DNA of 64,000 bases from Ignavibacteriales bacterium. GTDB taxonomy: Bacteria; Bacteroidota; Ignavibacteria; Ignavibacteriales; Ignavibacteriaceae. Of this stretch, positions 8,635 through 17,263 are shown in pieces. The position numbers and the translations under genes were made by a program. The stretch lies in NCBI GenBank assembly GCA_016707285.1, contig JADJIA010000003.1:1-64000 (forward strand), in the 5' to 3' direction. The first letter of the stretch is position 1, and each line of letters starts with the position of its first letter. The notes beneath the pieces are model-generated. The model was not told the DNA's origin. It made no database searches and saw nothing but the letters and a program-made list of their open reading frames with translations.

Positions 8635-9871
8635 ATGCTGAATAAGTTAAACAGGTTAATCAATAAATTCAGACAGTATAATAGTGGCTTCAATTTTGCA
8701 ATCTCCGAATACCAAAATAAAGAAGCTGAGGAAAGAGTGGAATTCTTCCTGAGGATTCGCGATGAATATCTTATCGGGAACAGCGGAAGCAGGTTAAAAG
8801 AGGAGACCAAAAAAGACTTTTTACAGATGGTTTATCCCTCTCAGGATGTGACATCGGAGCTTCGGAAATGCAGAAACTTTTCTTCTATTGCTTCTCTGGA
8901 AATTGGTGAGACCTGGATTGCCACATATTCAGCTGATTCAAAAGCAGGGGCTGTTTATCGGATGAAACTATGCCGTGAAAAACTGTCCGCTCCTTCACAG
9001 TTAGATCGAAAATCGGTTTCTGTTTTAATCCGAATGATTTCCGAATTTATCAACGACAACATCACTGATCAAAAGTTTTTTGTACCACAACAACAGATTA
9101 TCGGTTATGAGCCTCTGTTATTTGATGCATTTGATACCTATGTGGATGAGATAAAAGTAAAGGGGAGGTCACATGAACTTCCGCTGGCGATGTCGCTGCT
9201 TTCATTGATCTTTAACAGAGTACTCCCCGGTAAATGTTGCCTTTACAGGAGCATTAAATGAATTTGGAAAAATAGAGAGAGTATCAGGATTATCAGAAAA
9301 GATTAAGGCAATAATAGATGAGTATCCTGAAGTGGATACACTTTTTATACCAAAACGAAACGAGTTTGATGATTTTATCAGGCCAATAAACATCAAAATC
9401 ATTGCGGTTGATCGTTTCTCTGATTTAGTTGAGATTATTTTCCCCGATTATAAGAATTTAATAGATGGCAATATTAAAGAAAAAATATATTTTGAGGTTT
9501 TAAAAAATGTTGAGTTAACCTTGCCAAAACACCTTCCAAAAACTATGGATACCCCGAAGGCAATTTTATTCACGTTAAAATATTCTTATAATGGGGAGCT
9601 CGGAACTGAAGTAATGAATAAACTTGATCTTGTTAATGAGATCGGCTCAATTGGCAAAGATGATTCAGCCTGGCTGATACTTGACAACGTTAGACCAAAC
9701 TGGTATGTCTCGTTTCTTTCAAGCAAATTTTATAATAAATGTTCGGTTTTTGCTGTTACCAGTAAAAGTGACGGGTTTCAGCACGCTGTGGTGGTATTCA
9801 AAAGAGGAAATGTCGGGGTAAAGCACGGTGACAAAATCCCATATAAACTAATAGAACAGACTTCTTCTTAA
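8635..9871 (+). CDS. Lon-type S16 peptidase-like protein without AAA+ domain; frame interrupted
   Basis: Frames 8635-9261 and from 9209 to 9871 join into one protein of about 411 residues if the CCCC at 9225-9228 is read as CCC. Residues 1-175 are an unassigned N-terminal region. From S179 (KGRSHELPLAMSLLSL) the sequence aligns without gaps to the catalytic segment of Lon: V-A-x-T-G at +22 to +26, G at +32, GLSEK with K222 at +43. That is the same Ser-to-Lys spacing as S679/K722 of E. coli Lon. A later VDRFSDLVEIIF stretch matches the end of the Lon domain. The last about 130 residues are unassigned. There is no ATPase domain, so substrate choice must differ from Lon. Confidence 0.6.
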
Positions 9872-12343
9872 ACCACCGAATAGGGGTTCATATCAAAAAT
9901 TATTCTTACATCTTTGTGTTTCCCTTTTTGGCGGAAAATTTTGTAAGCATGGGCGATGGTGTCTCTAAGGATTGATGCTGATGGATCAACTTTTCGGGAA
10001 GTTTTAATCAACATCTGAAAGCGGAACTCGTTTTTTATTTTAGCAAGAAGTGCTGCCGATGGGGGAAGTATTGAAACTGCTCTGTTATAGTTAAACATCT
10101 CTTTATAAAGATCGATCAGAGCTTCACTTGCTTTACGGGGGTCTTTATCCTTTGTTTCTGCAAGGCAGAGATTGGCAAAGGGTGGATAATTTCTGAATTC
10201 CCTGCTTTGAACATCCCTCGCAAAAAATCCATGATAGTCGTTATTCATGATAAATTTCATCAATGGATGACCGCTGTCGCATGTCTGGATCATCACCTCA
10301 CCGGGAAGGATACTTCTTCCGGCTCTTCCGCTTACTTGTGTTAACATTTGAAATGTTTTTTCTTCGGCTCTGAAGTCGGGCATCCAAAGGCTTGATTCGG
10401 CAGAAATTACCCCCACAAGAGTTACGCGGGGGAAATCGAGTCCTTTTGATACCATTTGAGTCCCTACCAGAATATCTATTTCTCCATCCCTGAACTTGTT
10501 AAGTGTTTCGCCGAGTTTTCCTTTTTCGGAGATGGTGTCCGAGTCGATTCTTTCAATAATAGCCGAGGGAAAATAAGCCTGAAGTTCATCCTCAACCCGT
10601 TCGGTTCCTGTTCCAAAAAGTTTTATGTTTTTTGATCCACACATACTGCATGCTTTGGGCATCGGCTTAATTGCATTACAATAGTGGCACTTTAAGTTGT
10701 TGCTTTTAATATGATATACCATCCCCACCGAACAGTTTTCACATTTTTCGAGGTGGGCACATTCAACACAATAAACCTGTGTGGCAAATCCCCTTCGGTT
10801 TTGAAGAAGGATTACACCTTCATTTTTTTTGATTCTTTCATCAATTGCAGAAAGGAGCATTTTTGAAAACACATTTTCCATTTCCCCTTTCTTTTTCATC
10901 TCGGTAGTATTTACGAGAACAAGTTTTGGAAGTTTTGCTCCATCCACTCTTTCGGGCAGTTCCAGGAGAGTATATTTCCCATTTTTTGTGTTGTGCATCG
11001 ATTCGATAGAGGGAGTTGCGGAGCCCAGGACGACAGGGCAGTTGCACTCCTTCGCCAATACAATTGCAGCATCCCTTGCATGATATTTGGGAGGGTATTC
11101 AGCTTGTTTATAACTTGAATCATGTTCCTCATCCACAATTATCAATCCGATATTTTTCATCGGTGAAAACAGAGCAGATCTTGCTCCAGTCACAACTTTG
11201 CATCGACCGGAAGCGATCCGCATCCATGCATCATGTCTTTCACCCGGGGAGACCCTGCTGTGGATTACAGCCACCTTGTCACCAAAATTCATCGTTAATC
11301 TGGCGGTCATCTGCGGCGTAAGGGAGATTTCAGGAACAAGTAAAAGGCAATTTTCGCCTCGATTTAAAGCTTTTTTAATGAGTTCAATGTAAACTTGAGT
11401 TTTACCACTTCCGGTGACACCATGAAGTAAAAATGTTTTAAAATTTTTGGTGGTGATATGTTCGGAGACGGCTTCAATTACATTTTCCTGGGCTTTGGTA
11501 AGTTTAATATCTTTAAGGGTTTCGGTATAAGTCTCCTGATAAACCCTTTCAACAACCTTTTCATAAAATTCAACAAGCCCCTTTTCTTCAAGGGAATTGA
11601 GCGCGGAAGATGAAATGTTAGCCAGTTTTAGAAGTTTTGCTGTAGGTGCCTCTTTTGTACGAAATGAAGCGAGTTTCAGGAGGAGTGCAACCTGTTTTGG
11701 AGAGCGTTTTTCTATTTCGGGGATAATGGCATAAATCTCTTCAAGTGGAAGAGCAAGTTTTACAAATCGTTCAGTTTTGGTCCTAACACGCGGTTTTGCA
11801 AGTCCATCTTCAATTGTTAAAATCCCTTCCTGCTCCATCTTTTTAAGTGGTACAAGAATTGATTTTACTCCTGTCAGATTTTGCAATTGTTTTAAGGTAT
11901 ATCTGTCCTTTTTGAGGAGCAGTTCCATCACTTTATAACGGCTTGTGTTCCGGTTTTTTTTCATTTTCGATGAATTTGGAGACTGTTTCTTTGTCCGAAA
12001 ATACCTGTTTTTCCGATTGTATTGAAGTGCCATAGGGATCGGTAAGTTTTAGAGCTTCACCAAGTGAACTAAGATAATAGGATGATAGCCATGTAAAGAA
12101 CTTTAGTTTTTTTTCGTCAAAAACGGGGTGTTTGTCAAGAATTCTGACGATTTTTTTGATTTTATCAAGTTCAGTTTCGGGAGGATTGTTACTAATGGAG
12201 ACGATAAATCCGGTCAGGGTTCTTTGTCCAAAAGGTGCCACCACCCGTTTCCCGATTTCCACCTCGTCATACAAATCCATGGGAACTGCATACGAGAAGA
12301 GGGAATCAACGGGAAGCGGGAAAGCGACTTCTATAAATTTCAT
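9868..12343 (-). CDS. priA: Primosomal helicase PriA (N' protein); frame interrupted at poly-A
   Basis: Replication-restart helicase. The N-terminal DNA-binding part (11933-12343, MKFIEVAFPLPVDSLFSY...) and the helicase part (9868 to about 12033) are in different frames. Reading seven instead of eight A residues on the coding strand (T8 at 11954-11961) joins them into about 824 residues, a normal PriA length. Visible motifs are Walker A GVTGSGKTQVYIEL, Walker B VDEEHD, the eight-cysteine zinc region (CVECAHLEKCENC...CHYCNA...CSMCG) and the GTGTERVEDEL and SGRAGR helicase motifs. The converging S16-like gene overlaps its 3' end by four bases. PriA is rarely dispensable, so an assembly error or slippage at the A8 tract is more likely than inactivation. 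Confidence 0.88.
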
Positions 12344-12368
12344 TTAGTCATCTGAGAGTGGACTTCAC

Positions 12369-12920
12369 TCATTGTTTCATTTTTTTCTCAAAGAAAGGGA
12401 TGAGGTCTTTTTTTGTCTGAGGTTTTTTGCTGACCATTTCAAAAATGAGATTTTTTTCATCTTTGGGCCAAATTATTCTGGTATATTCCGGCTTTTTAAT
12501 CAGGGTGCCGTTTGTAAATCCTACCGAATCCTTATTCATACTTGTGTAGTAGTAGTATTCACCATCAAACTGTATCGATTCCACATTTCTGATCGAGGTG
12601 AAAGAAAAATTAACGGAACCGGAGAGTTTTTTGTTGACAACATCCAACTCTGTGCCTATAACTTTTCTCCCAAATTCTGCCATGTAACCAAGGAATTCAT
12701 CTTTTTGGAAATAGATGTCCCAAAGGATTGTTGTATCCTGCTCGAGTTCTTTTTTGCCGGGAGCATCGGAATAGATACCTTCTGCATAAAGAGTTGCCAC
12801 GCCGGAAGTGTCACTGTTTTTATTAATTGTTATCTCATATCTCATTTTTTCAACGAGCAGGCAACCCTGAGCGGTGACTAAAAGAAGGATAATCGTTGGG
12901 ATCAAAAGGAATTTTTTCAT
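12369..12920 (-). CDS. Hypothetical lipoprotein
   Basis: A 183-residue protein with a lipoprotein signal peptide (MKKFLLIPTIILLLVTAQGC, lipidation at C20). The mature part is polar with several beta-rich segments (ISINK-type strands, SVNFSFTSI, YYYTSMNKDS) and no motif I recognise. It lies just upstream of priA on the same strand with a 25-base gap and may share its transcript. It is probably anchored in the outer or inner membrane facing the periplasm; function unknown. Confidence 0.6.
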   Translation of the reverse strand: MKKFLLIPTIILLLVTAQGCLLVEKMRYEITINKNSDTSGVATLYAEGIYSDAPGKKELEQDTTILWDIYFQKDEFLGYMAEFGRKVIGTELDVVNKKLSGSVNFSFTSIRNVESIQFDGEYYYYTSMNKDSVGFTNGTLIKKPEYTRIIWPKDEKNLIFEMVSKKPQTKKDLIPFFEKKMKQ

Positions 12921-12978
12921 TTTTTACCGGTTGTTATTGTCAATTTTATTGAATATCACAGATACAATTTAAACAAAT

Positions 12979-14262
12979 TCAGGGTATAGCGGTCAAGTCA
13001 TCAATTACCCTCTCATCATAGAGAAGATAATCGTAAGTTTCTCGACTTCGTGTTACATGCCATGTGTCACCGTCAACGATGATTTCGGGTGGCTTTCTTC
13101 TGACATTATAGTTTGAAGACATCACTGAGGCGTAAGCACCGGCAGACATTAATGCCAAAAGATCATCCGGTTTTGCTTTTTGGAGTTCTCTTCCTTTTGC
13201 AAGATAGTCACTTGACTCGCAGACTGGACCAACAACATCATAAGATATTCTTTCGCGATTATCGTCTTTTTCGACAGGTAAAATGTCGTGATAACTTTGA
13301 TAGAGAATTGGTCGTAAAATTTCAGTCATCGATGAATCGAGGATTACGATGTTTTTGCTCCCACTTTCTTTTGTGTATAAGACCTTGCTGACTATTGCCC
13401 CGCAGTTTGCAGTTAAAAATCTACCCGGTTCAAAAAAGATGTCACAGCCAAAATCGTTCATTAAAGGAGCTGCCTGTTTTCCAAATTCCTGTATATGAAA
13501 CCTGTCACCTCCATGATAAGGGGAGCCAAAACCACCACCGAGATCGATATGTTTGAGTTTAAGTCCATGTTCCTCCAATCTTTTTACAAAAGTATGGAGT
13601 TTTTTTAGCGTCACAAAATAAGGGTCAAAAGAGAGAATTTGTGACCCGAGATGTACATCGATACCGGTAAATTCAACATTTGGATATCTTTCTCTGTTCA
13701 GGTATAAGTCCATTGCAGGGGCGGGGTCCATTCCAAACTTCACACCACTTTTGGCAGTTGAGATATTGGGGTGAGTTTGAACTACGATATCGGGATTAAC
13801 TCTGAGAGCCACGGGGGCAATTTTCCCAAGTTCGCCGGCAATTTTATTAATCTGCTCAACTTCCTCTTTCGATTCAGCTTTAATCATCAGCATGTCATTT
13901 TCAACTGCCATTCTGATCTCATCGAGGGTTTTGCCTACACCGGTCATTATCATCCGACTGGGATGAGCTCCGGCTCTTATTGCACGGGTAAACTCGCCCC
14001 CCGAATTTACATCGAGTCCAAAGCCCATATTGTAAATTATTCTGATGACATTCAGGTTGGAATTTGATTTTACAGCAAAAAACACTTTATGATTCACTTC
14101 ACTGAAGGCGTTTGTGAATTCTTTGCATCTTTTGATAATCGAAGCTTTGCTGTAAATATAGGCGGGGGAGCCTTCTGCTAAAATAATTTCTTCTATGGGG
14201 ATGTTTTCACAAAATAGTTTGTTATTTTGGTAGTGCCAAAAGTTATCTTCAAAGTGCTGCAT
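12979..14262 (-). CDS. lysA: Diaminopimelate decarboxylase
   Basis: A 427-residue fold-type III PLP enzyme that decarboxylates meso-diaminopimelate to L-lysine, the last step of lysine synthesis. K65 in FFAVKSNSN is the PLP lysine. HLGSQI, the GGGFG phosphate-binding loop, EPGRFLTANCG and the C-terminal GPVCESSDYL (catalytic Cys) are all present in order, and the length is typical. The related ornithine/arginine decarboxylases lack this exact CESSD context, so lysA is preferred. It is divergent from the photolyase gene, with 82 bases between them. Confidence 0.92.
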   Translation of the reverse strand: MQHFEDNFWHYQNNKLFCENIPIEEIILAEGSPAYIYSKASIIKRCKEFTNAFSEVNHKVFFAVKSNSNLNVIRIIYNMGFGLDVNSGGEFTRAIRAGAHPSRMIMTGVGKTLDEIRMAVENDMLMIKAESKEEVEQINKIAGELGKIAPVALRVNPDIVVQTHPNISTAKSGVKFGMDPAPAMDLYLNRERYPNVEFTGIDVHLGSQILSFDPYFVTLKKLHTFVKRLEEHGLKLKHIDLGGGFGSPYHGGDRFHIQEFGKQAAPLMNDFGCDIFFEPGRFLTANCGAIVSKVLYTKESGSKNIVILDSSMTEILRPILYQSYHDILPVEKDDNRERISYDVVGPVCESSDYLAKGRELQKAKPDDLLALMSAGAYASVMSSNYNVRRKPPEIIVDGDTWHVTRSRETYDYLLYDERVIDDLTAIP

Positions 14263-14344
14263 TATGGGGAAATTTATGTAAGTAAAAACGAAATTTACTC
14301 AAAAAAGTTAAGACAACGGAATAAGACAGTTCCGGGAGACTCAA

Positions 14345-15706
14345 ATGTTAAAACAGATTGTTGTTGATGAGAGAAGAATAAGACTGCTTCAGGATGGAGC
14401 CAACAAAAAGGGTGTGGTGGTCTATTGGATGAGTCGGGATCAGCGGGCAGAAGATAACTGGGCACTGCTTTACGCACTTCAAATTGCGGATAAAAGGCAA
14501 CTTCCATTGATGGTGGTCTTCACATTGTTGCCCGAATTTATGGAGGCAACTGAACGGCAATACAGTTTTATGTTAAAGGGGCTTGCCGAAACCGAGAGAA
14601 GACTCCGTGGCTATCATATCCCTTTTAAGCTGCTTTCGGGTGAGCCAAAAGATGTTTTGCCGGCATTCCTGAAGGAGTCAGGCGCTTCAACACTTGTAGC
14701 AGATTTTGATCCGTTGAAGATTAAACGAATCTGGAAAAGGGATGTCGCAAAAAATATCACTATTCCATTTTATGAAGTGGATGCCCACAATGTTGTTCCT
14801 GCACTTCATGTTTCTGATAAGGAAGAATTTGGAGCTTATACCATAAGACCAAAAATCCACAGGCTTTTGCCTGAATTTTTAACTTCATTCCCAAATCTAT
14901 CAGAGCCGATTGTAAAAGAAAATATGCGCGAAATGGTAGATTGGAAGGCAGTAGCAGAAAGTCTTCATATTGACACTTCAGTGAAGGAAAGTGCCCAATT
15001 TACACCCGGCTCAAAGGCGGCTGAACTTAAGCTGCAGGAATTCCTGATCAAAAAAATCGACAAGTATAACGAAAAGAGGAATGATCCCACGGAGGAGTAT
15101 CAGTCGGACATTTCACCCTATTTGCATTTTGGACAAATTGCACCACAGCGCGCAGCCTTTGAAGCTTTTACAAGAATTAAAAACAGTGAGGCGAAAGATG
15201 CTTTCCTCGAAGAACTGATTGTAAGGAGGGAGTTATCTGATAATTTCTGCTATTTTAACACAAAATATGATTCTTTTGAAGGACTAAAAGATTGGGGTAA
15301 AAAGACCTTAAACGAACACCGGAATGATGAGAGGGAGTTTATATATTCACTTGAAGAATTTGAGCGAGCGAGGACACACGAAGATTTGTGGAATGCTGCT
15401 CAGATGCAGATGGTAAAATCAGGGAAAATGCACGGTTATATGAGAATGTATTGGGCAAAAAAGATTCTTGAATGGAGTGGAAGTCCTGAAGAAGCAATGA
15501 ATATTGCAATATATCTGAACGACAAGTACTCATTGGACGGGAGAGATCCTAATGGCTACACCGGTATTGCGTGGTCAATCGGCGGTATTCACGACCGTGC
15601 CTGGACAGAACGCCCCGTTTACGGGAAAATCAGATATATGAACTACAACGGTTGCAAAAGAAAATTTGACACCGAACTATACATCAGGAATTGGAGTCAG
15701 GGCTGA
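14345..15706 (+). CDS. phrB: Class II CPD photolyase
   Basis: A 453-residue FAD photolyase that uses blue light to split cyclobutane pyrimidine dimers. The N-terminal antenna-like Rossmann domain begins with VVYWMSRDQRAEDNWAL, diagnostic of class II enzymes. The FAD domain contains DISPYLHFGQIAPQRA, the DNFCYFNTKYDSFEGL segment, MHGYMRMYWAKKILEW and GYTGIAWSIGGIHDRAW near the C-terminus, and ends at the NYNGCKRKFD motif. Length matches the family. Together with the CarH-like regulator and the carotenoid operon it points to an illuminated habitat. It is transcribed alone, divergent from lysA. Confidence 0.93.
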   Translation: MLKQIVVDERRIRLLQDGANKKGVVVYWMSRDQRAEDNWALLYALQIADKRQLPLMVVFTLLPEFMEATERQYSFMLKGLAETERRLRGYHIPFKLLSGEPKDVLPAFLKESGASTLVADFDPLKIKRIWKRDVAKNITIPFYEVDAHNVVPALHVSDKEEFGAYTIRPKIHRLLPEFLTSFPNLSEPIVKENMREMVDWKAVAESLHIDTSVKESAQFTPGSKAAELKLQEFLIKKIDKYNEKRNDPTEEYQSDISPYLHFGQIAPQRAAFEAFTRIKNSEAKDAFLEELIVRRELSDNFCYFNTKYDSFEGLKDWGKKTLNEHRNDEREFIYSLEEFERARTHEDLWNAAQMQMVKSGKMHGYMRMYWAKKILEWSGSPEEAMNIAIYLNDKYSLDGRDPNGYTGIAWSIGGIHDRAWTERPVYGKIRYMNYNGCKRKFDTELYIRNWSQG

Positions 15707-15732
15707 AGGAATTCAGTTAGCATAAATCTTGA

Positions 15733-16053
15733 TCAAAAACTTACAGTTTTGTCAGCCCATGTAACCATGTCTAAGCAATCTATCATTGTGGAAATTGGGC
15801 ACGATGTTGAATCATCAAGATGTCGCGATTTTAAACAGGTTCCACAAGCCAGGATTTCACCACCAAGGGACTGAAAAAGTTTAAATTGTTCATCAACATT
15901 ATACTTTTCGTGAGTCAGGCCTTCACACTCAACTGCCTCACCCATCAGGAATACTTTTGTTTCATGTCCTTGTTTTTTTGCAGTCACAGCGAAACGGAAA
16001 GCGTTCCATGCTTTTTCAAATTCTTTGGTTTCTATCAGGATCCCAATTTTCAT
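15733..16053 (-). CDS. DsrE-family protein
   Basis: A 106-residue cytoplasmic protein with the DsrE/DsrF-like Rossmann-type fold: IGILIETKEFEKAWNAFRFA, then strand KVFLMGEAVEC and a Cys-containing segment LACGTCLKSRH. Cysteines at CGTC and in the VECEG loop could carry sulfur or form a disulfide, as in sulfur-relay members, although many DsrE-like proteins have other roles. It is followed downstream on the same strand by nothing obvious and sits between the photolyase and RNA ligase genes. Sulfur transfer is inference. Confidence 0.75.
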   Translation of the reverse strand: MKIGILIETKEFEKAWNAFRFAVTAKKQGHETKVFLMGEAVECEGLTHEKYNVDEQFKLFQSLGGEILACGTCLKSRHLDDSTSCPISTMIDCLDMVTWADKTVSF

Positions 16054-16094
16054 CTTTTAATCTCCGGTTGATTTTAAATACTATTTAATTAAAG

Positions 16095-17105
16095 TTACTC
16101 TTCATCAAGCAATAAAAAATTGTTGCTTATTGCCTTAAACGAAAACCGTTTATCATCGGTTGTGCGAAACACCAATCCCTCACGATTGGCATCGGGGTTC
16201 AATTGTGACTTTCCGTTTGCCATCTGAAGAATTTCGTCGATACTTTCGGGCAGGGTAAAATCATCAAAAACCACCGGTACTGTCTCCAGACCAAAATTAT
16301 TCATGATCTCAAAAAACGATTTGCGATCGAAATATCGATATGAATCAATATCAAATGCATCAAAAAATTTAATTGTCTGACCTTTAAACTTGTAGATATT
16401 CTTCTGGATTCCTTCGCCGAGTAGCTCACCTTGAAGCGCGATGTTTCGTCCCAGATTACGCAGTTTATTCTCAATGTCGAGTTCTCTTACCACTTTCCAG
16501 TAAGTATTTTCGGGATTTTCAACTAATTCAAGATTCCTTGAGCAGATTCCAAACTGCCCATCTTTAAGATAAATGGTGATTGAAGTTCCGTCAACCTTCT
16601 CAGTTACATAAAAAAGAGAATTTTTGTAGAGGGGCAGTTCATCAAGGAGATTTTGCACCCTCTCCTCGTCAGTTTTACTAAGGAATCCGGGGAATGGACC
16701 CTTAACCTCACCGGCAAGCTTAGCAGGGATTGGAGGTTCATATTTCACGATTTCGAGCAGATCAGTAACATCAGTTCCGGGAACAAGATCAATAACATGT
16801 GCACCGAGGGCAGTAATCGGGAGGAGAAGCCCCTGACTGATTTGACCTCTTAATTTGATTGTTTTTAATCGAAAACCTTCTTTACCATCCGACATTCTTT
16901 TAAAAGAAGACTTCCTCAGGAATTCAAATTCGGGTTTTACGGGGAGCAAGGAGTCAACTTCGCAGTAGATCGCGGGGTCTCCTGGTTCAAACTCACCCTT
17001 TTTGATTACTACCTTCCAACCGAGAATTGAAGCGAGTTCAATTTTGTCGGCTCCTTCAATAGGTTGCACATCCGAAACTATTTGGATCGTAGCTAATTTT
17101 CTCAT
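16095..17105 (-). CDS. RNA ligase, DRB0094 (DraRnl) family
   Basis: A 336-residue nucleotidyltransferase. Residues 1-115 form the N-terminal OB-like module typical of the Deinococcus DraRnl family (ATIQIVSDVQPIEGADKIE). The ligase core has motif I EKVDGT with the AMP-accepting lysine K170, motif III FFDAFDI, motif IV EGLVFR and motif V FSFKAIS. Length and lysine position agree closely with DraRnl, which seals 3'-OH/5'-PO4 RNA ends, notably when the 3'-OH strand end is DNA-templated RNA. It suggests an RNA-repair capability. It is divergent from aspS across a 158-base gap and has no partner kinase/phosphatase next to it. Confidence 0.88.
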   Translation of the reverse strand: MRKLATIQIVSDVQPIEGADKIELASILGWKVVIKKGEFEPGDPAIYCEVDSLLPVKPEFEFLRKSSFKRMSDGKEGFRLKTIKLRGQISQGLLLPITALGAHVIDLVPGTDVTDLLEIVKYEPPIPAKLAGEVKGPFPGFLSKTDEERVQNLLDELPLYKNSLFYVTEKVDGTSITIYLKDGQFGICSRNLELVENPENTYWKVVRELDIENKLRNLGRNIALQGELLGEGIQKNIYKFKGQTIKFFDAFDIDSYRYFDRKSFFEIMNNFGLETVPVVFDDFTLPESIDEILQMANGKSQLNPDANREGLVFRTTDDKRFSFKAISNNFLLLDEE

Positions 17106-17263
17106 AATCGTGTCAAAATTTGTGAAAAGTTGATTTTAATATAATAAACAAGAGCGGGAAATTTACTGTGTACGTTTTTGAACTTTAAGTTTTTCCATCA
17201 ATTCATTATTAAGTAAATTTAAAGTCATATTTTTTGAAATAAACGAAGAGCAAACAACGACTG

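Noticed and set aside
11933..12033. PriA as two separate genes
   Set aside because: The overlapping frames join into a standard-length PriA by changing one base in an A8 run, and neither half alone is a known protein.
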